The notes under the pieces: generated by a model | The model's database searches: none | What the model was told of the DNA's origin: nothing | What the model saw: only the letters and a program-made list of their open reading frames with translations | Program-made: the position numbers and the translations under genes | Assembly (NCBI GenBank): GCA_030634675.1 | Contig: DAOWAH010000106.1 | Location: forward strand, 1 to 6,254 | Direction: 5' to 3' | Source: Fidelibacterota bacterium | Lineage (GTDB): Bacteria; Marinisomatota; Marinisomatia; Marinisomatales; TCS56 | Length of the DNA: 6,254 bases | Shown: positions 1-3,926 of the stretch, piece by piece | How positions within the stretch are numbered: position 1 is the first letter of the stretch | Layout of the letters: every line of letters starts with the position of its first letter

Positions 1-401
1 AGCCCGGTGGTATTGTTGCTATCTCTGCCTGGTCTTCTGAAAACCTGCTTCCCGGATATCCTCGGTTGGAAGCCTGTTTGAGAGCAACATCGACTGGCAT
101 TGCTCCATTTGTACATGGGAAGAAACCAGAGATGCACTTCCTGCGCGCGCTGAGTTGGTTTCGCGAGCTAGGGCTGAAAGGACCCAGGGCAAAAGTTTTT
201 GCAGATAGTTTCTATGCCCCACTTAGCGATGGAATACGCAATGCCCTGGTGAGTCTTTTTGACATGCGTTGGCCAAATGTAGAGTTCGAGCTGTCATCCG
301 ACGACCAGACAGAATTCCGGCGGTTGTGCCTACCGGATTCACCGGATTTCATCCTGAATCTTCCAGATTATTACGCACATTTCACATATACAGTATTCTG
401 A
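1..401 (+). CDS. Probable class I SAM-dependent methyltransferase, C-terminal part (5' end outside window)
   Basis: The reading frame is open from the window edge (first full codon at 3) to TGA at 399-401, giving about 132 residues. It starts at a PGG tripeptide followed by a hydrophobic strand (IVAIS), the usual 'LxPGG' segment late in a Rossmann-type methyltransferase domain. The SAM-binding glycine motif would lie upstream and is not visible. The tail is distinctive: an APLSDGIRNALVSLFDMRWP helix region, then RLCLPDSPDFILNLPDYYAHF and an aromatic end (TYTVF). I recall such tails from uncharacterised SAM methyltransferases, but the substrate cannot be inferred. A TTG at 66 could be mistaken for a start, but the frame and the fold continue upstream of it, so this is a partial gene. 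Base composition is visibly more GC-rich than the toxin-antitoxin genes that follow. The assignment rests on remembered family resemblance, so confidence is moderate. Confidence 0.65.
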   Translation, partial: PGGIVAISAWSSENLLPGYPRLEACLRATSTGIAPFVHGKKPEMHFLRALSWFRELGLKGPRAKVFADSFYAPLSDGIRNALVSLFDMRWPNVEFELSSDDQTEFRRLCLPDSPDFILNLPDYYAHFTYTVF

Positions 402-405
402 GGTA

Positions 406-446
406 AGGTTGCCAAGTGAATTCTCCGGAAGTGTACATGGCAACCT
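406..446 (+). terminator. Hairpin just after the methyltransferase stop, possible weak terminator
   Basis: AGGTTGCCA (406-414) and TGGCAACCT (438-446) are exact reverse complements, giving a 9-bp stem with a 23-nt loop, five bases after the TGA at 399-401. The loop contains TTCTCCGGAA, which can add a few inner pairs. No U-tract follows (the next bases are AACATAACATAATT), so intrinsic termination is uncertain. It could equally be a 3'-end stabilising structure or a protein-binding dyad. Confidence 0.4.
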
Positions 447-490
447 AACATAACATAATTAGAGTTAGCAACCGAAGTTCTAGTATTTCC

Positions 491-548
491 GCAATGCTGG
501 CTGAAAATATCGTTGAAGCTGCTGAATTAGTACTGCAATAAACTGATC
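491..548 (+). repeat. Left copy (A) of an imperfect direct repeat flanking the toxin-antitoxin operon
   Basis: This stretch matches 1415-1472 without gaps at a constant offset of 924 bases. By hand count 47 of 58 bases agree, and 39 of 45 over 504-548. Read in frame from 491 it ends AMLAENIVEAAELVLQ-stop (TAA 539-541). The other copy ends AIMVKNTVEAAELLLQ-stop, and several differences fall at third codon positions. The frame opens only after a stop at 446-448, has no convincing start or ribosome site, and is too short to be a believable gene, so it may be the 3' remnant of a lost gene. An alternative reading is a duplicated promoter: TTGAAG at 513-518 and TGCAAT at 534-539, 15 bases apart. 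Confidence 0.6.
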
Positions 549-604
549 CTGCAGCACTAACTACGTCCTTTTCTGATCTGAATTACCTTAGCCAAAAATT
601 CTGA

Positions 605-633
605 TTGACATCAACGAACTTATTATATACATT
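605..633 (+). promoter_or_regulatory. Candidate sigma-70-type promoter of the toxin-antitoxin operon
   Basis: A perfect -35 box, TTGACA, lies at 605-610. With a 17-base spacer the -10 would be TACATT (628-633, 4 of 6 to TATAAT); TATACA (626-631) with a 15-base spacer is an alternative. Transcription would then begin near 640, about 30 bases before the antitoxin ATG. The position and the adjoining dyad fit an autoregulated toxin-antitoxin promoter. Confidence 0.55.
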
Positions 634-647
634 CTAGACAGACTAGA
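633..647. promoter_or_regulatory. Candidate operator for antitoxin autoregulation
   Basis: TCTAG (633-637) and CTAGA (643-647) form an exact inverted repeat around a 5-base centre, at the predicted transcription start and directly after the -10 box. Phd/YefM antitoxins typically bind short palindromes in their own promoters and repress, with the toxin as co-repressor. Dimer binding here would block the promoter. The function is inferred from position and symmetry only. Confidence 0.4.
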
Positions 648-672
648 TGAAATTAAATAGTGAGGATGGAAT

Positions 673-927
673 ATGTCAGATAATTTATGGCAATTACAAG
701 ATGCTAAAAATAAATTCAGTAATTTAGTAGACAAAGCAAAAAACTCAGGACCACAGATTGTAACCAAACATGGTGAAGAAGCTGTCGTTGTATTATCTAT
801 TTCTGATTATAAAAAACTTATAAAACCTAAACTAAATATTCTAAAATTTTTTCAAAAATCGCCATTGTCAGACTTTGATATTGATTTTAAGAGGGAAAAA
901 GAACTTCCCCGTGAGATTACATTATGA
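673..927 (+). CDS. Type II antitoxin, Phd/YefM family
   Basis: This 84-residue protein has the Phd/YefM N-terminal DNA-binding fold: W6-x-L-Q-D-A-K-x-x-F-S (6-16), a helix ending near A22, GPQIVTKHGEEAVVVLS (26-42), then DYKKL (45-49). That pattern (dA+xxFSxLvdxA, GPqxvtrxGxeaVVvLs, xeYxxL) is diagnostic of the family. The C-terminal part (about 50-84), with FFQKSPLSDF, is the flexible segment that would wrap around and inhibit the toxin. The ATG at 673 is preceded by GAGGA (662-666) six bases upstream, and a promoter and dyad lie just before that. Its TGA overlaps the toxin ATG by four bases (ATGA 924-927), the classic arrangement for translational coupling with antitoxin first. The protein should neutralise the PIN toxin and repress its own operon. 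It is strongly AT-rich relative to the left-hand methyltransferase, consistent with acquisition by transfer. Confidence 0.93.
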   Translation: MSDNLWQLQDAKNKFSNLVDKAKNSGPQIVTKHGEEAVVVLSISDYKKLIKPKLNILKFFQKSPLSDFDIDFKREKELPREITL

Positions 928-1343
928 ATTATCTTTTGGATACTTGTGTTATTTCTGAATTGACAAAAAAGAATCCTGATCCAAATGTTCTGAGATGGAT
1001 AACAGAAGTTGAAGAAACGTCTTTATATTTAAGTGTTTTGACTTTTGGTGAGATTCATAAAGGCATAGAAAAACTGCCCCAGAGTAAAAAGAAAGCACAA
1101 TTACACAAATGGGTTAATTCAGATCTTCGGGAAAGATTTAAAAATAGAATTATTAATTTCGATTTGGTTGTGGCCACAAAATGGGGAGAAATCCAAGGCC
1201 AAGCAGAGCTTGCTGGAAAACCAATGTCTTTAATCGACGGTTTAATCTCGGCAACAGGAATTGCTTATGACCTCATTGTCGTTACCAGAAATACAAAAGA
1301 TATGGAGCAAAGTGGTGTATCGCTGGTAAATCCTTGGCTATAA
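924..1343 (+). CDS. vapC: PIN-domain ribonuclease toxin, VapC/FitB-like
   Basis: This 139-residue protein is normal length for a VapC-family PIN toxin. The conserved acidic residues of the Mg2+/Mn2+-dependent nuclease site are present: D6 in LLDTCVISE, E43 in TFGEIHKG, D105 in MSLIDGLISATG, and D126 after TRN (121-123) in VTRNTKDME. The C-terminus (VSLVNPWL) is typical of the FitB-like branch. VapC toxins cut RNA, often tRNA anticodon stem-loops or 23S rRNA; the target here cannot be read from sequence. The ATG overlaps the antitoxin stop, and GTGAG (911-915) gives a modest ribosome site. All catalytic residues are intact, so the toxin looks functional. An arginine tRNA lies about 160 bases downstream, but nothing shows that it is a target. 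No terminator with a U-tract is evident directly after the TAA. Confidence 0.93.
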   Translation: MNYLLDTCVISELTKKNPDPNVLRWITEVEETSLYLSVLTFGEIHKGIEKLPQSKKKAQLHKWVNSDLRERFKNRIINFDLVVATKWGEIQGQAELAGKPMSLIDGLISATGIAYDLIVVTRNTKDMEQSGVSLVNPWL

Positions 1344-1414
1344 TTTTTATATCTCTAATTCTTGTGCGGTCTAACTCAGTGTTGTGCTGGGCTTCGATTG
1401 ATTTGATATCTCGT

Positions 1415-1472
1415 GCGATAATGGTTAAAAATACCGTTGAAGCGGCGGAATTATTACTACAATAAACTAATC
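1415..1472 (+). repeat. Right copy (B) of the imperfect direct repeat flanking the toxin-antitoxin operon
   Basis: This is the partner of 491-548 (same alignment, offset 924). Read in frame it ends AIMVKNTVEAAELLLQ with TAA at 1463-1465. Ten of the last 18 residues match the left copy, including EAAEL. Weaker similarity may continue, with CTACGT at 561-566 and at 1477-1482. The copy lies between the toxin gene and the tRNA. Besides being a possible gene remnant, it could supply the tRNA promoter: TTGAAG (1437-1442), a 15-base spacer and TACAAT (1458-1463, 5 of 6 to consensus) would start transcription about 30 bases before the tRNA. Both readings are inference. Confidence 0.6.
1437..1463 (+). 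promoter_or_regulatory. Possible promoter for tRNA-Arg
   Basis: TTGAAG (1437-1442) and TACAAT (1458-1463) are separated by 15 bases, shorter than the optimal 17. The inferred start near 1470 lies about 30 bases upstream of the tRNA. The site sits inside repeat copy B, whose left copy has a similar TTGAAG/TGCAAT pair. Confidence 0.3.
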
Positions 1473-1499
1473 AGTTCTACGTAAATTTATCTACGATAT

Positions 1500-1573
1500 G
1501 CGCCCATAGCTCAGCTGGATAGAGCGCATGCCTCCGGAGCATGAGGTCGCAGGTTCGAATCCTGCTGGGCGTA
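1500..1573 (+). tRNA. tRNA-Arg, anticodon CCG
   Basis: A full cloverleaf can be folded by hand: acceptor 1500-1506 with 1566-1572 (seven pairs, the first a G-U), D stem GCTC/GAGC (1509-1512/1522-1525), anticodon stem CATGC/GCATG (1527-1531/1539-1543), five-base variable loop (1544-1548), T stem GCAGG/CCTGC with loop TTCGAAT (1549-1565), and discriminator A1573. The anticodon loop CTCCGGA carries CCG at 1534-1536, reading CGG (Arg). The D loop AGCTGGATA keeps the A at position 20, an arginine identity element in many bacteria. No CCA is encoded (the next bases are CTA), so a nucleotidyltransferase must add it. A palindromic element begins three bases downstream, and its first hairpin with a T-run (1619-1644) can serve as terminator. 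Confidence 0.96.
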
Positions 1574-1575
1574 CT

Positions 1576-1820
1576 AATCTACTGTCATGTCAACCTTGAA
1601 CCTTTGCAAAAGATATGCAACTCCTAACGGAGTTATATTTTTTTCACCTGATTACTATAAATATAAAACTCCTGACGGAGTTCCAAGGTACGAAGATTAT
1701 TCTTCCTTTTAAAACGCCGTAGGTGTGAAATATTTATAGTATTTGGTGTTTTTATTCCGATTAACCCCAACGGGGTGATATATTTCTTACGAAAGATAAT
1801 GGTTGACACGACACTACCTT
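1576..1820. repeat. Long imperfect palindrome with four mini-hairpins, MITE- or REP-like
   Basis: The ends are inverted repeats: 1576-1595 and 1801-1820 match at 16 of 20 positions, and at 12 of 13 over the inner part (TGTCATGTCAACC, 1583-1595, against GGTTGACACGACA, 1801-1813). Four short hairpins sit symmetrically inside: AACTCC-TAAC-GGAGTT (1619-1634), AACTCC-TGAC-GGAGTT (1667-1682), ACGCC-GTA-GGTGT (1714-1726) and ACCCC-AAC-GGGGT (1764-1776). A central hairpin GAAGA-TTAT-TCTTC (1692-1705) lies at the midpoint. Hairpins 2 and 3 are each bordered by ATATTTATAGTA or its complement. The left half, reverse-complemented, aligns with the right half, so the element is two diverged copies of one roughly 120-nt unit, tail to tail. 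It has no credible protein. The open frame running leftward through it (1860 to 1633) is a by-product of the repeats. It may be a non-autonomous mobile element or an inverted pair of REP-like repeats. Confidence 0.7.
1619..1644 (+). terminator. Candidate intrinsic terminator of tRNA-Arg
   Basis: A perfect 6-bp stem, AACTCC/GGAGTT, with loop TAAC (1619-1634) is followed by ATA and seven consecutive T residues (1638-1644). It lies 46 bases after the tRNA discriminator. The stem is short and not GC-rich, so its strength is uncertain. The same hairpin is the outermost left hairpin of the palindromic element, which may have donated the terminator. Confidence 0.5.
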
Positions 1821-1832
1821 CGCTACGCTCAG
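1817..1832. repeat. Short CCTTCGCTACGCTCAG motif at the right edge of the palindrome
   Basis: The 16-base motif is of the widespread 'CTGAGCGTAGCGAAGG' type. When translated on the minus strand it gives the RTERSEGS string often seen in spurious short proteins. It overlaps the last four bases of the right inverted-repeat end of the palindrome. Only one copy is in this window, so its repetitive nature is inferred from general knowledge. Confidence 0.4.
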
Positions 1833-1947
1833 TACGATCAACAAGCGTGCAATGGAACAATTTAATGGTGTATTTTTATACAGGGAGATATTTTATTTTT
1901 AACAGTGAATTAATTTGTAATATCATGCACGGAAAGGAGGAATTGGG
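1821..1947 (+). other. Leader region of the RDD gene, no gene seen
   Basis: Together with the palindrome this completes the 374-base gap between the tRNA and the next gene. The region is AT-rich. Possible -10 boxes are TATACA (1877-1882) and TAATAT (1918-1923), but neither has a good -35 box at proper spacing, so no promoter is called. It ends in the strong ribosome binding site of the RDD gene. Confidence 0.4.
1933..1940 (+). promoter_or_regulatory. Strong ribosome binding site that fixes a TTG start
   Basis: AAAGGAGG is a near-perfect anti-Shine-Dalgarno complement, seven bases before TTG at 1948-1950. The next in-frame ATG (codon 28) lies inside the conserved RDD motif and has no such site, so the TTG is the start. 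Confidence 0.8.
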
Positions 1948-2433
1948 TTGAAAATATCTAATGATTTTCATGAAGCTGAATTAAAGCGAAAACACGGTGA
2001 ATTTCAGTATGTAGGTTTTTGGCCACGAATGGGCGCTGCACTCATCGATACGGTAATAGTGTCGGCAATAATATTCCCCATTCTATTTGCTGTTTACGGT
2101 AAAGAGTATTTCATGGGAGGAGCGTTGGTATCAGGATATTTGGATACATTGTTGAATTATGTTTTTCCTACGATAGCGGTTTTAATTTTTTGGAATTATA
2201 AATCTGCGACGCCCGGGAAAATTGTCTTAAAAATGATTATTGTCGACGCTCGAACTGGTAGGGCACCTTCCAAAGGGCAGTTGATTGGCCGGTATTTCGC
2301 CTATTATCTTTCATTGCTACCATTGGGACTGGGATTTTTGTGGATTGCCTGGGACAAGCGAAAACAGGGCTGGCATGATAAATTAGCGGGTACGGTTGTG
2401 ATTCGCCCTGAACAACACCAAGAAACGATTTAA
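1948..2433 (+). CDS. RDD-family integral membrane protein
   Basis: This 161-residue protein starts at TTG, fixed by the AAAGGAGG site. It has the hallmark RDD features: an Arg and Asp in the first membrane segment (FWPRMGAALIDT, R27 and D34), the SATPGKIVLKMIIVD block (86-100), and a final segment followed by WDKRKQGWHDKLAGTVVI (135-151), with D136 and D144. Hydrophobic stretches at about 29-50, 68-84 and 114-134 suggest three or four membrane passes. The first 25 residues are charged and probably cytoplasmic. The family (Pfam RDD) is poorly characterised; some members are proposed ion or Na+/H+ transport proteins, so no substrate is assigned. It precedes cutA by 96 bases in the same direction and may be co-transcribed with it. 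No terminator is apparent between them. Confidence 0.9.
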   Translation: MKISNDFHEAELKRKHGEFQYVGFWPRMGAALIDTVIVSAIIFPILFAVYGKEYFMGGALVSGYLDTLLNYVFPTIAVLIFWNYKSATPGKIVLKMIIVDARTGRAPSKGQLIGRYFAYYLSLLPLGLGFLWIAWDKRKQGWHDKLAGTVVIRPEQHQETI

Positions 2434-2529
2434 CGATTGTATTACTATTATTTCATGTATTCTTCTGAGAAATTCTCCTAAGTCTTTGTATATTCGGTAG
2501 ATGAAGAATCGGAACTAGTTGAGCGAAAA
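2434..2529 (+). other. Gap between RDD gene and cutA
   Basis: No gene is seen. It contains GAGAA-A-TTCTC (2467-2477), a dyad too tight to form a hairpin but possible as a protein-binding site. TATATT (2489-2494) could be a -10 box, though no good -35 accompanies it. The cutA frame is open back to a stop at 2479-2481 with no earlier ATG, GTG or TTG in frame, so the ATG at 2530 is the only plausible start. Confidence 0.35.
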
Positions 2530-2862
2530 ATGACATCAGTAACTACACCAGCAATAGTAATTATATCCACTGCAGCAACAACTGAACAAGCTGGTAGGAT
2601 AGGGCAGACCTTGCTAGAGGAAAACCTGATCGCCTGTGTGAATATAATTCCCGGCGTCAAATCACTCTATCGCTGGCAAGGTAAAATTCAGCAGGATGAT
2701 GAAGTCGTTATGCTGATTAAAACTCTTAAAGATAAGCAAGTTGCTGTATTTGAACGCATTAAGCAGTTACACGATTACGATGTACCGGAAATAATCGCCC
2801 TGGAGTTAGATTCAATCGATGCAGATTATTCTGACTGGCTGACTAAGGTAATTAAAACTTAG
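2530..2862 (+). CDS. cutA: CutA1-family divalent-cation tolerance protein
   Basis: This 110-residue protein matches the full length of bacterial CutA1. The signature blocks are present: LLEENLIACVNIIPGVKSLYRWQGKI (about 28-53, C36), DDEVVMLIKT (56-65), and HDYDVPEIIAL (81-91). CutA1 forms a very stable trimer with a ferredoxin-like fold and has been linked to copper and other divalent-cation tolerance, though its exact role is unsettled. Metal-site candidates by analogy with E. coli CutA are C36, H81 and E87 or E88-region acids. The usual HPYEVPEI is HDYDVPEI here, a mild variant. A leader peptide is absent, so it is cytoplasmic. The ATG has only a weak GAG site (2521-2523). Its TAG is separated from the next ATG by one base, so the channel gene is probably coupled to it. 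Confidence 0.95.
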   Translation: MTSVTTPAIVIISTAATTEQAGRIGQTLLEENLIACVNIIPGVKSLYRWQGKIQQDDEVVMLIKTLKDKQVAVFERIKQLHDYDVPEIIALELDSIDADYSDWLTKVIKT

Positions 2863-2863
2863 A

Positions 2864-3880
2864 ATGCAAATATTTCCTCAAAAACGCTATCACCGGATTT
2901 TATTGTACATAGCTTGTGTGATTGTAATGGGCAGCAGCGGATTTTATTTTCTCGGCGGTTCGGAGTGGTCATTACTGGATAGTTTTTACATGACCATAAT
3001 TACATTATCGACGGTGGGATATAGTGAGACCCACGATCTCAACACAATTACACGTATCTGGACAATAGTTGTTGTAGTATTTGGTGTTACCGGTTTTGCC
3101 TATATTGCTACGCAAATTGCCCAGGAAATGGTTGATTTTAAAAACTATCGGAGAAAGCGCATGAAGAATCGTATCGCTAAAATGCATAACCACTATATAA
3201 TCTGTGGTTTCGGACGGATGGGCGAAGTTATTTGCGATGAATTGAACTCCAAAAGACAGAAAATTGTTATCATCGAACGGCGTGATATGAATATGGATAT
3301 TCTGCGTGAAAAAGGTTACGCTTATATAGCTGGTGATGCAACCAATGAAGAAACGCTACTAGATGCCGGACTGGAACGCGCCAAAGGCATTGTAATCGTA
3401 CTCGGATCGGATCCAGATAATTTATTTGTGACAATGACAGTTAAAACGCTTAATCCTGATATTTTTATTTTGACAAGATGCAGTACGATCGGATCGAACA
3501 AAAAATTCAGGCGGGCAGGCGCCGATAAAGTGGTTAATCCATACGTTGCCGGTGGTCATAAAATGGCCGAATTATTATTAGAACCCGGTCTAAACGACAG
3601 TGTTGAAATTATCACTGACCTGGAAACAGAATCATTTCTTGAATTAGGGGTCGATCAGATAGAAGTGTCCTGCGCCCAATATTTGTTAGACAAAACACTG
3701 CACGAGTCACAATTAAGAGAAGAATATAATTTGATGGTGCTGGCGGTAATAGAGCCTGATGGTAAAATTCATATCAATCCCAAATCAGATTTTGTTCTGA
3801 ATAGTAGCCATAAAGCAGTAATAACAGGCCGGAAAGAAGATTTAGGACGTTTTAAAGAACGAATAGCCACATCGACATAA
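2864..3880 (+). CDS. Two-TM potassium channel with RCK (TrkA-N/TrkA-C) gating domain
   Basis: The 338 residues are ordered as in MthK-type channels. TM1 spans about 11-31, and the pore helix and filter lie at about 38-55 (ITLSTVGYSE). TM2 is about 64-87 with G74 and G77 as hinge candidates, and a basic linker (RRKRMKNRIAKMHNH) follows. The RCK Rossmann domain begins IICGFGRMGE (GxGxxG at 115-120), with acidic E138 ending the second strand and GDATNEETL at 157-165. A TrkA-C-like domain covers about 245-330. The protein should form a tetrameric inner-membrane K+ channel gated by a nucleotide or divalent-cation ligand at the RCK ring. The filter reads T50-V51-G52-Y53-S54 rather than TVGYG. The start has no good ribosome site (AAGG is 15 bases away), consistent with reinitiation from cutA one base upstream. 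An internal GGAGA-ATG at codon 100 could give a soluble RCK form. Confidence 0.94.
   Translation: MQIFPQKRYHRILLYIACVIVMGSSGFYFLGGSEWSLLDSFYMTIITLSTVGYSETHDLNTITRIWTIVVVVFGVTGFAYIATQIAQEMVDFKNYRRKRMKNRIAKMHNHYIICGFGRMGEVICDELNSKRQKIVIIERRDMNMDILREKGYAYIAGDATNEETLLDAGLERAKGIVIVLGSDPDNLFVTMTVKTLNPDIFILTRCSTIGSNKKFRRAGADKVVNPYVAGGHKMAELLLEPGLNDSVEIITDLETESFLELGVDQIEVSCAQYLLDKTLHESQLREEYNLMVLAVIEPDGKIHINPKSDFVLNSSHKAVITGRKEDLGRFKERIATST
3150..3163 (+). promoter_or_regulatory. Possible internal ribosome site and start inside the channel gene
   Basis: GGAGA (3150-3154) lies six bases before an in-frame ATG (3161-3163, residue 100), exactly between TM2 and the RCK domain. MthK uses an internal start at the equivalent place (Met107) to make free RCK subunits that complete its octameric gating ring. 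That parallel is from the literature; use here is inferred. Chance occurrence of GGAGA remains possible. Confidence 0.4.
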
Positions 3881-3926
3881 ATGGCGTATAATATATATTA
3901 TGTATAATAGTCCTCAGTGAGGAAAT
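3881..3926. terminator. Convergent gap with hairpin and AT palindrome, possible bidirectional terminator
   Basis: The 46 bases between the channel stop and the leuS stop contain a perfect 14-bp palindrome (ATAATATATATTAT, 3888-3901) and a small hairpin TCCTC-AGT-GAGGA (3911-3923). Neither strand has a long uninterrupted T-tract after the hairpin (AAATTTATCTTATT on plus, CTATTATACATAATA on minus), so termination is plausible but not strong. No other feature fits in this gap. Confidence 0.4.

Noticed and set aside
66..401. TTG at 66 as the true start of a 111-residue protein
   Set aside because: The same frame is open to the window edge and the upstream residues (PGG followed by a hydrophobic strand) belong to the same fold, so the gene is simply cut by the window.
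449..541. A short gene ending EAAELVLQ upstream of the antitoxin
   Set aside because: The frame is about 30 codons, has no start codon with a ribosome site, and its partner copy is equally truncated. It is treated as a repeat or remnant rather than a gene.
924..1573. tRNA-Arg as the direct target of the neighbouring PIN toxin
   Set aside because: Some VapC toxins cut tRNA anticodon loops, but adjacency alone does not support a target and nothing in the sequence shows one.
1576..1820. CRISPR array
   Set aside because: The repeated hairpins alternate in orientation around a centre and differ in sequence, with no uniform direct repeats or regular spacers.
1633..1860. A leftward 75-codon open frame starting MFHCTLVDRTERSEGS
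   Set aside because: It runs through the palindromic element and the CTGAGCGTAGCGAAGG motif, so its residues are translations of hairpin repeats. It has no ribosome site, and its composition looks like the usual repeat-derived spurious proteins.
3005..3193. Minus-strand 62-codon frame inside the channel gene
   Set aside because: It is antisense to the conserved pore and TM2 of the channel and has no independent support.
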